64,000 nucleotides of DNA from Campylorhamphus procurvoides (Eukaryota; Chordata; Aves; Passeriformes; Dendrocolaptidae), in the NCBI GenBank assembly GCA_013396655.1, contig WBMV01006289.1, positions 4,200,342 through 4,264,341 on the forward strand. Direction: 5' to 3'. A model generated the notes under the pieces. That model was not told the DNA's origin, ran no database searches, and saw nothing but the letters and a program-made list of their open reading frames with translations. Position 1 is the stretch's first letter, and the number at the start of each line of letters is the position of its first letter. Position numbers and translations under genes: made by a program. Positions 26,471 to 39,369 of the stretch are shown in pieces.

Positions 26471-27461
26471 CCTCTCCAGTAATATTTCCAATTTGTTCCT
26501 CCAGCCTCATGTGCCAGTGGTACCCTAACTTTTATTAAAAGTCTTTTTGAAGTCAAATATCCAAATTCAGAGTTGATGGAAAGAAAAGCAATTTTCCTGG
26601 GTTTGACTATATTGAATTGATACCAGGTCCCTGATTAAAAGTTACACAACTGAATGACCACTTTAGTGTCTATTTTTAACATTTTTCAAGTGTAAACTTT
26701 GAATCACTGAATGTTTAGTAAATGGGAATGAAATTTGATCCTGAATAGATTAAATCATGCTGACAAAGACGAAATAAGGGAAAAGAAATATGCACATGAA
26801 TGTAATGTGAGTATTATTGCCTTGAATTTTCCAAACAAAATGCAGTTTACTGCCAAATACAAAATTTAGTTTCTAATACTGTCCTAATAGCAAGTCAGAA
26901 AAAGTGTTGTATTGGTTGATTTGCCATTCTCAGAGGTTGTTACACCATATTTCTGCTATTTAAATTGTAGTTGGGAAGAAACATGTCTGAATATCACCTT
27001 TTTTTGTTTTATGAACTTATTGATGTTATTACCTGGTATCTAATGTTCATGGTAACAGCAGTTAAGGATTTGAAAATAAACAGAATACTCAAAAATAAAT
27101 ATAAGCATTCACAATCTACTAATTTGCAAAAGGAAAATCAAGGGAATTGCATCTGTGAGCCTGAACAATATTCACAATGATGCTACAATCCTGTCACAGA
27201 TCCTGAAGTCCCCCTTACCTAGAAGTCAGTGCAGCTGCTTTTCTCCAAATGTGTCTGCAGATCTTATCTGGAGTCAAGACCTGCTTCTCAGGGTCACTGC
27301 TATCCGGGCCAGGACCCCACTGTTTTCCTAAGCTGAGCTTCTGCTTTCTGCTCCATTAGTGATACAAAGGAGTGGTATCCCTGGGCAGGTGATGCTTGGT
27401 TAGACAGCATCTTTTTAGATCAATCTTTTCCAGCTTCAGTTGAAAATAAGTAATGTGAATG
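26471..27461. other. No gene recognised
   Basis: Unique DNA up to the target duplication of the solo LTR. A more GC-rich part lies at 27180-27330. Confidence 0.6.
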
Positions 27462-27467
27462 GAAAAT
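27462..27467. repeat. Left target site duplication of the solo LTR
   Basis: GAAAAT directly before the LTR. It is identical to 27844-27849 on the other side. Confidence 0.8.
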
Positions 27468-27843
27468 TGTGGGAAACAGGTCTGTGGATTTCTTTAAAGT
27501 GCATGAGGAATTGACCTTGGCCAGGCTGCGGTGTAGCTGTAAAGATAAACAGCTTGCAGAGACTGAGAGAACTCAGGAGCAGCAGCAGATAACAAACTTG
27601 GATGAGTTGGTATAGAGACAGTAGTTTGCATAGAGACAGTAGTTTTGTAACTGCGGCCAATAGATGATTGTTTCTGTAATGAGGTCCAATAATGTTCGTG
27701 CACGTACACTTAGGAAATATATAAAAGTAGCTGTGTGAAATAGAGGGAGAGAGTTATATATATATATATAATAAAAGTTTTTGCTCTTATCAATTCGGGA
27801 TTTTCATCTGCTTTTTATCAAGTCCGTCCCAGCAACAACGACA
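27468..27843 (+). mobile_element. Solo LTR of an endogenous retrovirus, with 6-bp target site duplication
   Basis: This 376-bp segment starts TGTGGGAAAC and ends CAACGACA, giving the TG...CA ends of a retroviral LTR. It is flanked by a perfect 6-bp direct repeat GAAAAT (27462-27467 and 27844-27849), which is the duplicated target. Inside, in promoter order on the plus strand, are a 15-bp direct repeat TAGAGACAGTAGTTT at 27613-27627 and 27631-27645 (enhancer-like), CCAAT boxes at 27657-27661 and 27686-27690, a TATA box TATATAAAAG at 27718-27727, a TA microsatellite at about 27755-27770, and a polyadenylation signal AATAAA at 27770-27775. No internal retroviral sequence follows, so this is a solo LTR left by recombination between two LTRs. 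Six-base duplications are usual for class II (ERVK/alpharetrovirus-like) elements, so that class is inferred. The intact duplication suggests a moderately young insertion. Confidence 0.87.
27718..27727 (+). promoter_or_regulatory. TATA box of the solo LTR
   Basis: TATATAAAAG lies 28 bases after the CCAAT box at 27686-27690 and about 45 bases before AATAAA at 27770. This is the normal order of promoter and polyadenylation signal in an LTR. Transcription would start near 27750 and run to the right. Whether it is active cannot be told from sequence. Confidence 0.65.
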
Positions 27844-27849
27844 GAAAAT
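27844..27849. repeat. Right target site duplication of the solo LTR
   Basis: GAAAAT directly after the terminal CA of the LTR. It matches 27462-27467 exactly. Confidence 0.8.
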
Positions 27850-30800
27850 AAACATTTTTCCACTCAAACCAAAGTGACTTGTCTATTGACGAGTTACATG
27901 AGCATCACTGTGCCTCTATATGAAGTGATTACAAGGAAAACTATTCCAATGAATTGCAAGAATAAATACATTCCCAGAACACCTGGCTGCTTTTGAAAAC
28001 TTCTATGTTTTATGTGGAAACAGCTACATATATACTAGCAGAAAATTTTATTGATGCACCCTCATAGCAAAATCCTAAATCTAGCACAAACCCGTTCAAT
28101 TTATAGTTGGTTTGCATTTTGTACCTTGTTTATATACTCCTTTATTAGAATTTCTGTTTCCAGTAAAAGAGAACAAGAATGTTTCAAAATAAAGGGGGAC
28201 ATATGTTTGTTTACCTTAGCCTTGTTTTGCAGAATGATTTTAATGTTTTTTTAAACCCACAATAGTACAGGGAAAACTGTTAAGGCACAAGTGTTTCACC
28301 TGGATAATCCACTGCCAGTTGATTCTGATAATAAGCTTCAAGAACTTTGTTGGAAAGGCATCCTTCGGGAAATATATCTAAGAAATCTTAGGAGGATCTA
28401 ATCACAACATGTTAACACTTAATAAAAGCTGATAAAAACTTCCTGGTCTTGACTGTGAAAGTGCCACTATAAGCAGAAGGAAATGTTGCTGCATTTTTTT
28501 CCTTCAACCAATATGGGTAAAATTTACAATGCTTAGAAAGTTATCCTACCTGGAATTACACTTCTCAGAAAAAGAATAGTTTCAGCTTTCACTGGATTGT
28601 GAAGTGTTTAGAAAATCACGATGACAGCATTATGACTACAGAGAGGGGAAAGCAATAGAGAACAATGATGCAATTGTTCGAAAGGCCTACGAAGTTTGAG
28701 TTATGACTTTGCCTTTTTAATATTTCAGATCCACTAATCTTTCAGTTGATGGACATACTAACAGAATTTTCTTAAAGAATTACTAGGAACTCTATGAGAC
28801 CAAAAGTCTCAATGAAATTAATTTTGCTTTAGATGTCTAAGCAAAATGTAGCTGTAGAATTTGGTTTAAAAGCAGGTGATTGTAACCACTAGGAAATCAG
28901 CAGTGCTGATGAAGAGTGATTCAGATGTGCCAGCTTGTTGTGCTCTGCAGGCCATTTCTTTATTGACTCATTTAAAAGGACAGCACCTCTAACTAGCACT
29001 GAATGTCCAGACCCACCCATCTTGAAAGTTCCCATTAATCTCTTTACATTTTGGGATTAAGGATATGAGCACAGTATGTCTGAGATAAATTAATCTGGTG
29101 TTATGAGATAAAATATTCTTTAATTGTGCTTTAATTAATTGCATTTATGCTTTTAGACATGGAAATTATTGATGCTTAAGATGAAATCTGAGAATTAATA
29201 GGACCTGAAGTATTTTGCTGTATTTATTATTTCTGACAATTCATCACTTTTTCAGCTGTGACAACTTAAATGTGCTGCCATGAATCTTCATCTATCTAAC
29301 TAGATCATAAATCTTTCAGGAAGTATAAACTTGAGCTATAGATCTTGGTCACAATGAAAATATTTTTTTCTGTAGATCTTTTATATTCACAAAAATGCAC
29401 TGTATTTCATATGATTTTACTAATATTTTACATTCACAAAATAGAGGCTGATTTTTGTGGGGTTTTTATAGTGCTAATTCTGACATTGGTAGCTCATGCT
29501 ATAAACCAGTGTTTCCCTGAGATAGTTTGTCTATATGGCTGCTATTATTGTAGGGTGAGTTTAGACTGGATGTGATAATGATTTAAAGTTTAAGATTGAA
29601 TTTAACCTTAAATTAAATTCTTCTTTAACCAGAGAATGGTCAGCATCTAAATATGAGTGGAAATAAGCTTCGGTTTATAATCTAAGTTGTCTGATATTTA
29701 AACATAATCAAGGTCAAGTTATTTGACAAATTGGCACCATTAATATCTGTTATTTCTATTAATATAGACATGTATGGATGTGCTCAGAACTTTTTTGATA
29801 TTGTTTCGATCTTCATCTCTTTTATCTTCAGATCCATTGTTAGATCATAGTATTTCGTAGAGTTTTTCCAAGAAAGCCTGATTAGGGTCCTCAAGTATTT
29901 CAGGGAAGATTGGGATAAGGAAAACAGGGGAAAAAGAGTTTAACAAAACTTCCTACAGCTACTGGCACTTGTGCCTTTTACTGGCATGTTTTGAATCAGC
30001 TGCTTGTTTATTTTTATATGCTCACCTACACACACACAGAGATTTGCAGCTTTAGCAAAAGTAGGATTGCTAGTACAGCAAGTGGTCAGAATCGTAACAA
30101 AATATGGGTAACTGAATTAGGAATTTGACAAAAGAGAAAGAAAGGTTTGAGAATGAAGTGAATGCAGTGTCAGCAACTGATCTGAGTGCTGTTCTGTTTT
30201 ACTGTCATGAGACAGCACAACTGTATTATGACTAGATGACTGATTTTGTATTTCAATTTTAATTGAGTTTTCAATATATTAATTCTGTGGACATGTGTCT
30301 GAGTTTAATAACCTTCAAATACATGTTCTGATTGAATGACCTAGTCAATTATTTCCTCAAAAATACTTATTAGGATTGTGTTGGAGGCATACAAATGGCA
30401 AAGGAAACTTACTCATAAATATGCCACTTGTTTCCAAATTAATTTCTCTCAATTCTGGCAGCATGTTTGAATTATAGAATTATTCCTGTATTTTAATCAT
30501 TCTGGTAGTACTACAGTAAATGAAAGTTACAGTACTTCATGCATTTACTGAATAAATGAGCTTACATTTACAATGCCATTTTAATCAGTGCTGTATTCTC
30601 AAATGTGGTGTGGTTTATTTGAATAGTGAACAATGGAACTTTCCTGCAATTGTGGTGTTCAGTGACTCAGTATGTTGTGCTCTCTCCCAGGCAGTATTTA
30701 TCAGAATTAGCTAAATAATTCTGGTATATATTAATTCTGGATGGGAAAAGGATGAGGAGAGGGAGCATTCCTATATTGTTGGACAAGCACTGTCTCGCAA

Positions 30801-32486
30801 AAGCAGGTAGCATATTTATATCTTTTTTTTTTTTACCTATTGAGCTGACATGGTTCCATTTGCAAGGAACTCTGAAATGCACTACTGCTTAAATTGTTTG
30901 CTTTTTTATCCTTCACCTTTCTAATGAGCAACAATGTAAGACACTTTCCACAAGGGAAAAAAGTTTTCCTTATTAGTGCCTGTCCCTTTGTCAGTTACAA
31001 GAAAGCAAACTATTCTCTGTTTGGAAGTACATTTTCATGCACCATGTAATTTAGCAAATTTTGTCATTGAGAAAGACATATTTTTATCATAATGTGCTTC
31101 CTTTATATACATAATCTGCATATCGTGAGAACACTTGGTCTTCACCCTTTCCTTCTACCTTATTAAACTTCTAGCCTTTTTATCTCATCCCTCACACTGA
31201 ATAATGCCATAAACTAGGAAACCAAAGGATGACACCAAACAGAAACAAAGAATCATTATTGAATAAGATAAATGTAGTGCCACTTCTCCTAATTCTAATT
31301 TACTTAGAATTTAGTGAGGATTATTCTGTCACATCATCCATCACAGACAGATGTTAGGATGGGGATAGAAGTAAGCAATTAAAAACATGTTCTTCATTTC
31401 AGGTATTTTGTGATTTCTTACTGAGTTAGCTTCCATTGACTGCTCTGCTTTTTCTGCCAAGTATAAAATAATTTGTCAATTTTTGAGATTAGAATTAGAG
31501 TCCCTGAAAGGGCTTGCATTGACAGCCACAGAGGATGGAGTATAAATATATTTTCCTTCTAGAACAAGTGCTGCATTAGCAATGACAGTTGAAGCTTCCT
31601 CAGGCTGCCCCATTATCATGTGCTTTCACCTTGGCCTGTGGTGTAAACACTGATAAAATCTAATATTTTGAAACTCATGTTCATGGACTTTCACATAGCA
31701 CAGTCCACCTGTAGCATTCCCTGTCTGAGGAAGCTATCAAGTCAAGCGCTATGCAGGATCTCTAACGGGACTGAAGTACTTTATATGCAGTCAAGACAGT
31801 CAGAGCTATGCAAGCTAAGATAATAAGTGTAATCAAATTTCATACTCCAAGGAATACAGTGATTGCCTCAGGGATCGGTAAAAATGTAACTCCATATCCT
31901 TAGCTTTCATGCTGCCTCATGCAAGCAGAGCAGCTGTAACAGGGCAGAAAGTCCTCTACAACATCAGTGGTTGTCCACTTTTTCTGGCACCAAATTGTAT
32001 CCACCAGTGGTTCAACAAACTAGAACCTATAGAAGGGAGAAAAAACTTTGGTACTGTTCAAAAAATGACAATTCAGGGTGGGAGATTTTCTACACTAGAG
32101 CAGTTTAAATTAGAAAACATTTTACATTAGACTCTTGTTTGTCTTCAATTTGTATCACTGTCTAATCCTAAATACTTCAATTCCAATCTCCTAGTTAATA
32201 TTTCTGCATGGAAATGTGTGTAAAGCTCTTGCCTTCAATCAGATATCCTCTGTACCAAATTCTGGGTCATGTAAAGCCTCATTGCACCACTTAAATTGGG
32301 GAGGTAAAGTACTTTACTCCAGCTTGACATCTTGTCCTTAATTATTGAATTCCTTCGTTTCTGGATATCTGAAATAGAAAAACTCTGTGGGTACTTTTAA
32401 GCAGGCTGTAGATTCATTTGTGAGACACAGGTAAAGCAACCTACAAGTTTTTCTGTCCCTCTAAGGTGGTGGGGAATCCTGCTTAC
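27850..32486. other. No gene recognised
   Basis: Unique AT-rich DNA. A short CA run lies near 30029. The stretches near 28900-29180 and 31500-31640 have enhancer-like texture, but nothing can be shown without alignment. Confidence 0.55.
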
Positions 32487-32561
32487 CTCGTCCCAGCAAG
32501 GCTCTTTCAGCCTTCTTGGTGTAGAGGGTGCAATGTGTGTGACTGATCTCTTTGGCATGCA
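32487..32561 (-). other. Candidate 75-nt exon on the minus strand
   Basis: On the minus strand ATCTTCATCCCCAG precedes the segment (acceptor) and GGGACGAG|GTAAGC follows it (good donor). The 75 nt keep one frame open for 25 codons (CMPKRSVTHIAPSTPRRLKE then PCWDE), and the length is a multiple of three. The surrounding frame is also open without splicing. Transcription would run away from the plus-strand TATA segment at 32851, a divergent layout. No homology is recognised. Confidence 0.17.
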
Positions 32562-32724
32562 CTGGGGATGAAGATTAGGGTTTAGTTTAGGGTTTTCTGA
32601 CATTCCTTTTAACCATAAATAAGAAAAAAGTTACAACAGCAAGCTCCTTGGCAAAGAGCACTAGAGGGTATTTAATGCTTTGAAACGCTATTGTTGGAAT
32701 CAGCCTGCTCGTTTGTAACAAGTG

Positions 32725-33095
32725 TAACTGCACCTGGTGAAATAAGTGCATCTTTTGTGATGGTGCTGAGGGCCCAGCAGGTGCTCCTGACCCTGATTGT
32801 GCTCACCTGGGTGGTGGGTGGTGCTGACCCTGACTGGTTGCACCTGGCTCTATTTAAGGGCCTACCAGCCTCATTCCAGACCTTCTGGTCTTTTCTCTGA
32901 ATTTCTAAGGTGGTCTTTAGACCTGACCTGACCCTTGAGGCAGCCTGCCAGTCTCTGGTGCTCCATGTGTTGGTGAGTTCCCTACAAACCAGTACGCCCT
33001 GGGTGTTTGCTCCCCTGCCCTAGAGCTGCAGGCTCAGTCCTGGTCCCAGTGTGTGATGACTCAAAGGCAGTGGGATGGTCCCCTCTAACGAGCAG
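32725..33095 (+). promoter_or_regulatory. GC-rich TATA-containing promoter-like segment with downstream splice donors
   Basis: A GC-rich stretch in AT-rich DNA. A 25-bp imperfect direct repeat beginning CTGACCCTGA occurs at about 32787 and 32824 (spacing 37 bp). It is followed by a TATA-like box TATTTAAGGG at 32851-32860. Transcription to the right would start near 32880. Good 5' splice-site matches follow: TTG|GTGAGT at 32970/32971 and GAGCAG|GTATGT at about 33094. Doubled enhancer, TATA and donor make a first-exon layout. The segment also reads like a repeat (an LTR without a visible AATAAA), and I cannot decide between the two. No conserved protein is encoded. Confidence 0.3.
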
Positions 33096-35859
33096 GTATG
33101 TCCCAGTTTTCTTTACTTGGTTTTGAAAGCTTGTGTATATGGCCTGAGGCCTCTTGAAATGATGAGAAGCAGTGAATCTCCCCAAGGGAGGGAGGTTTTC
33201 AGGTCTGCATCTGCCTGGTTTGGTTTTGGGGCTTTCTTAGTCTGTTTCAAATTGATGTCATGAACCCCATGAAATTTTCTGAAAGGCTTTGTGGTTCCTT
33301 CCTCATTTGTTTTGGGTTTTTTTCCCCTAAAAAAAGTCCCAGCCTACCTGGTTTTTCCATTTGTTTATCTGTAGAAGTGTGGGAGTTTAGGTGGTGTGCT
33401 CTAGAGATGAGGTGAAATGTTAGCTGGGATTTTTGGCCTTCCTTACATGCAATAAATCAAGACAACTTGCTAAAGTCAGTGATGTATGAGCACAAAATTA
33501 GTTTTTGATCAAGTCTGATAACTTTGTGTTATATTTCTACTTATGTGTCCTCTTGTTTTATCTTTGATAGATTTTTATTTAAATTTTGGTCTTTGTTTTG
33601 TTAGTGCTAAAGGAAGATGTATGTGCAAGCAAGAGCATTTGTAGAGGTGCATATAAAGTCCTTAAAAGATGAGGTGGTGAAAAGTTCAGACTGGGAGGTG
33701 ATATTCAGGACTCAGAGAAAACTGTGGTAGTCTGGACAGACAAAGGCAAAGGGATAGGAGAGGGCTGATGCTGAGAGGAAGGTCACTGGTGGCTGCTGGC
33801 AGAGGTGAGGATGGAAGTATAAGTGCTATAACTGTGTGCTCAGTGTGAATGCCACAGCAGCTTCAGTCAGAGGAGGTGTCCTGGTAATGGAAATAAATTG
33901 TGTGCTCTAGATTTGCAGAGGAAAACAGTGACAGAAGGACAGAGAATAAGATGTTAACTGCACTGGACTTGGGAAATGCAACTTAGATAACTGAACTGAA
34001 TTGCTAAAGGCATAAGTAAAATTAGCTGACTTACAAAGGGGAATGTGGAATGCTGAAAGTGGAAAACAAGGAGACTGCCTGTCTATAGAATACAGTAACT
34101 TAATGGAAATGCGGCTTTCCTGGCCATGGCCCTGTAGCTACCCATCGGAATATCTGAAGAGTAATACGTCTGAAGTAGAAAGGCAGTTCTTCCCTGGTCT
34201 TTGCTAGGGGAGATATATCCTGGAGGTCTGAAAACACTATCTAAATGATAAATAAGACTAAACCAATTTTAAGTATTAATATTCATAATGCCATCTTGTA
34301 CTTCCAGGGTAGCTTTGTCACTGATCTTATTATTGTAGTACAAAATGGCAGCATGCTGAATGATTGCTCCCAGTGCTTTTTTCTCAGGGCTCCCTGTGCT
34401 TTCCATGAGTCACTTGGTGGGTCTGGAATGTTAGCTGCCACAGTCGCATTTGTTGTTTAGATGATTTAGGTGTGACTGTGGGAACAGAATGAAGAGTTTG
34501 CTGGTATACCTTCTTCCAAAGTGGTTGCAGTTTGTGCTGGTTGGACATCCTTGGATCTGCTGTTAAAATCAGCATCTTATACTTTGCACTTCGCAGCTTC
34601 TGTACTGAGAATCAAATCACCTGGGTGGTTGCTGCTAGTTTTATAGCATAATTGAGTAGTCTAAGCGGCATCTTAGCAGCTGCTCCAAGAGGCTTTAACC
34701 TCCATGTATACACATTGCCTGGGATTTTGTTTTACAAAGAGAGGGATTATTGTCATATTCATTGTAATCACTTTAAGTACTGTAGGCCTGATTCCTGACT
34801 GCTTTGTACCTTCTGCAGTCATTTACAACTGCCTAGAAGAACTACAGTATGTGATGACACTAGAATGGCTGTGAAATTATTACATTTGCAGAAAGATTGA
34901 TTGTGCATTGCATATGGCAGTGGAGAACCAGGGTATGTGCAGAATGAGTAGAAAGACAGTGCAAGTATTATTGCTGAGGTGTAAGAGGATACATGCTAGA
35001 AAAAGGCAGTGGAAAGGAAAAAAGGCAGCAGAGACTTTATATTGTAATTCTAAATAAGGTTTTTATTCCCTTCTATCTTCATGCCTACTGTAGTGCTTGG
35101 GCTTGGTGGGAGTTGTATTGATCCTCAAGGCAACCCTTACTCTAGACAGTGCTCTGTGCTGGGGTGTTTGTTTTTTAGCTGGGTTTTTTCCCAGGTCTTT
35201 TTCATCAGGTATCTTCAGCTCTCTGCAGTCTGCCATGCCAGGAGTGGGCCAGGTGTTTGGAACTGGTTGTAGGCAGTAATGATTTTAAGTAAACATAAAA
35301 GCAAATCTGGCACTGATATTTGCAGCCAAAATGCATCTTCAGTGGACTTTAAAAAAGGAAATAGTAAACAGACTTTTGTTCGCTGCACTAAAGTTTGAAT
35401 TGAGCTTGCACAACACCAAAGTTTGAGGTAGTTATGGTTATACTGCTTCAGAGATAAAGTTTGACTGGCAGGATTTCTCTGCACTGAGAGCCAGCTTGCT
35501 CCAGACAGAGCAGAGTACAAAGAATATGGAGACCTGGAGGTTCAGATGGGCATCAGAGCACACAAAATAGCCCTTGGCTTCTGATTAAGACAAATCCCCC
35601 TTTGACCATGTATATCTGGTTAAACCTGAATGTTCTAGCTGCATTTCCACTCAAGCTGTAAATAGATATTCTTACAACTGCCAGGGGAAAAAAAAGTTGC
35701 TTTGTCTCTTAGGGCAGCTTTATATGTCACTGTCTATGACTCTGATAGCACAAAATGTCTTAGTCATAAAATGTCAAATCTTAAGTATTATAAATAATCC
35801 AAAATTATATTAACATTTATTAAGGGGGATGTGGAGAATGCATTTCAGAGATTTTGTAG

Positions 35860-36190
35860 GGGTTTTACTAAATTTCCACATGAAAAAATCACTCAATTAT
35901 TATTGTTTGAAAGTGCCATAATTCGAAGGTTAGGCTGTTGTCAAGGCAAAAGGTTCCATATTGCATTTTCAACCAAGCCTGACTGATTAAGGGTGTTGGG
36001 AAGAATATGTTTTCCTTCCAGAATCTTAATTAGGTTGACTTTAACTCACGACAGGAGATTCTGCCAGCTGTCAGCTACTGCTTGGATCTCTTACTAATTA
36101 AAACTCTGAGGAAGCTTATTAAAGCTGTTCAAAAAGCCAAATCTCCCTTTAAAATATCTCTGGCACTGCAACAAAGAATATATGACAGTG
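35860..36190. other. Possible conserved noncoding element (by texture only)
   Basis: AT-rich but not low-complexity, with several homeodomain-type cores (CTTAATTAGG near 36029, CTAATTAAAA near 36096) and AGCTGTCAGC. This is the texture typical of vertebrate developmental enhancers. No alignment was possible, so this is a guess. Confidence 0.15.
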
Positions 36191-37465
36191 ATATTGCAGT
36201 ATAGATAACTTGTCTTTTGCTTTTCATCTTTGCTATATGTAAGTTATATTACCTGGCTGTATGGGCCCTTCATTCAAAGCTCTTACCTGTCATCTTCTGT
36301 GAATGGACTAAAAGGAGTTTAAGGTGAAATTTTGCTGATATTCAGTTTAGATATATCTGACATTCAGATTTTCTCATACAATGGGTATAGCTGATACTGT
36401 AACACTTCTCCTGAGGTTTAATTTCTGAGGCAGCAATATCCTGTAGCTTGTAAATATTTTCAGTGTTGAAACAGATGATGATAAAACTTCTAATTAACAG
36501 CATTGTTGTGCTGCAATTCATGTTCTTAATTAGATGCTGCAACTGGGGTATATCAGTATTTTAAAGCTTTTTCCAGTGTACCTGTTTCAATATGTTAAAG
36601 AAAATTTTCTCCTTAGATATCTAGTCAATTTTGTAGGCCAACAAATATCCTAAACTACTGCCAAAATTTTTTTGGCAGCATCTCTATTTTGCTGGGGACC
36701 TGGCAAAACACCTCTTAACTTTTGTAAGCTGTCTGCAAAGGCAAAGTTTTGCTATTAAAACTGCATTTTATCTTTTCGGGTAGAGAAGATATCTTCTTGG
36801 GTGCAGATAGATAAAATTCTAAGATTTTGCAGAAAGAGAAGTTACTGCAACAGCAAGAGTTTTCAGATGACAGGAACATTGAATGGATGGGATACAACAT
36901 TTACTTTTTCAGAAGGTCACTGAACTACTCTCAGATTGTTGTAATTTTGTCCACACATGGATTTCCAAGTCATTTGTTGGCTTCTTGGTAAGGAAGTTAG
37001 GGGCTATGAGAAACACTTCTGTGACAGATGAGAAAGCCTCTTGGTGAAGTTATTCTCAGTAGATGTCTGCTAAGAAAATTAACTAGCTATAATAAGTTCT
37101 CCCACATGTTCTGGAAGGTGGCATGTAGCAAAATTTCTGATTTGTGGAAGAAAAAGCTTAGAGCTGCTGCCAAGATTTAAGGTAACCTGAGATTACTTGC
37201 AAGTGTGAGATGTGGGATTTCTTCAGAAGAGAAGTTAGTCTCTGACTTCGTGTGTGACCTTTCTCTGGTCCCTCTGTCACTCATGATAAAGTCTGCTGCT
37301 GCTTCTGTTGTCCTGGCACCTCACAAACATTTAAGAAAGCTCCCTATTTTTCTTCTGGATGTTTATGCCCATGCCAGGTGTGATTTTATTGATGCTCAGG
37401 CTCTGATTATGAACCGTACTCGTGCTCCTTTTTGCCAGCCTTAGGAGTGTCTGGCAGCACCTGGA

Positions 37466-37481
37466 GATGGATGGATGGATG
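37466..37481 (+). repeat. GATG microsatellite, four units
   Basis: Four perfect copies of GATG. Confidence 0.75.
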
Positions 37482-38702
37482 TGCAGTGGGTGCATCTGGC
37501 TCAGCAGTGCAGTAGCTGAAGCCATAGTCATACCCTGATTTCTTTCTTCTTGCTAGCTTTCTGTTCCTATTCCTATCTCTCTCTTAAAATACACACCTTT
37601 TGCAAGTAGTTTCCAAATGTTCATGCTGATCCTCTGTAGTCCTAGATAGTTACTTGTAGGTAGGAATTGGCCTTTCCCAGTGTTGCATTTGTTCATTTAC
37701 TTAATCCTAATCCATAACAGACTTTGAGTCAGTACTGCACTGATCATGTTTTTCCCAGTTTCTTCAATTAATTGTGATGTCATGTTAATGGTACTTATTT
37801 TCTATAATATAGCTGTAGTTTCTATAAGGCGCTAAAGCAATTCTTCAATCATTGAACAATTTAATAGGTTAATTAAAGGATAGGTTTTAATAGTTGAATT
37901 TCAGACAGTGAGTTTCACCATATGCTTTGGGAAAAGATAACATGATTATTGAAGCCTCAATACCTAATATGTTGGATGTGTCCACTGCTAGAAAGAAGAA
38001 TGAAAGCTTTTTTGAGAAAAAAATGCCACAACAAGCTTGCTTGAACACTCCCAAAGGTGCACATTCAAGTTTATGCAATTCTGTTCCTTGATTTAATAAC
38101 AGAAGCACATTCAAGAGTGAGATTATAGATATTTTTTTTCACAAAACCTTCTTGATGTGTATTTCTGTATGTTTATACAACTAAGTGTTTTCACTTTGAC
38201 CCATTTCCTTTCCTCCTCCGAAAGAAATATCATAGCTTCTGTTCCTGCTATTATTCCTGGATTATCTGGGGTTTTTTAATGGAATAAAGTTGCACGTTTA
38301 CTTAATAGGCAGCTGGTTCATCTAGGCACATTTGTGTCTCAGTTGTTTTTGTGTTACAGTTGGTTAAAAACAATTTCTTTCTTAAACTGTACAAAAGAAA
38401 GAGTGACATTTTATATTGGTAAAAACTTTACTAGAAAGGCACTAGATATTCATGTATTAATTGACTCCTCTCATCTGAACATACTAAACTACTCTAACAC
38501 CGTTATATAGGTCTGTCAGAGTCTTAACTTTGTAGCGTAGGGTTATTTTTAGGTGTTATCATATGGGAGTCTGGTAATATTTTATTGCCTAAGAGGCACA
38601 ATAGATCATAAAATTGTCAGTGCATCCATACAAAGCTCACGTGGCAAGCAATCACATCTGGAATATTGAGTGGTACAGTTGGTAACTAACAGCGTGTGCT
38701 TA

Positions 38703-38715
38703 ATTTGCATTGTTC
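38703..38715 (+). promoter_or_regulatory. Octamer and SOX-type core motifs, overlapping
   Basis: ATTTGCAT at 38703-38710 is the POU octamer, overlapping CATTGTT at 38709-38715, the SOX core. TAATTAC follows at 38721-38727. The order differs from the usual SOX-OCT composite (CATTGTTATGCAAA). Single short motifs occur by chance. Confidence 0.2.
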
Positions 38716-39369
38716 TGATCTAATTACAACTGCGTTATTAGAACCTCAAAATGATGGTTGTGTTATCATAAAGTGCTGCATCTTGCCTTGCACCTGCCAG
38801 GAAAAAGTCTGCAATCATGTTTCTGCATAAATCTATATGCTCAAATGTAACATTTGTAGGTTTACATGGGTTGGTTTGAAATCTGAAACTGTCGTATTTT
38901 CTTCCCATATCTAGGTAGAGCTCTGTGTCACTCCAGACCCTTTTAGCAGCATATTTCCCAGGTTTTACATCAGTGTAGGTACCAATTTATTTCATCGTGC
39001 AGTAAGTTGCAGCAAGGAGACTTTACCTTTTGACCTGTGATAGTAATACAAAGTCCTATTTAAAAAAAAACAAAACAACACATAAATTGTGAAATTCATC
39101 AAGGTGCTCAGATAAGATATAAACTACTTTTTCTCCTCAAGTAATGTAAAGACATACAAATAAAATTAAAATACATAAGATATTGATCTCTTTTATAGGT
39201 AAACTGTTTTAAGTGATTTAAGTTCTAGACTTTAATCACTGTGTTTTACGTAAGTTTGATCTGAGGGTTACCACTTTGAACTAACAGCAGGCTGAGAATG
39301 GTAACAGGCTGTCAGTTCAAAGCACTACTCTGAAACACATGATCTGTATTTTAAATTAGGAATTTGCTG

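Larger units (their letters stand above)
33096..39369. other. No gene recognised
   Basis: Unique DNA, purine-rich at 33650-34090. It contains the possible conserved element, the GATG repeat and the octamer motif listed separately. Frames are 101 codons or fewer. Confidence 0.55.

Noticed and set aside
27850..28260. Retroviral interior downstream of the solo LTR
   Set aside because: The target duplication follows the LTR end directly, so the insertion stops there. The short frames after it are host sequence.
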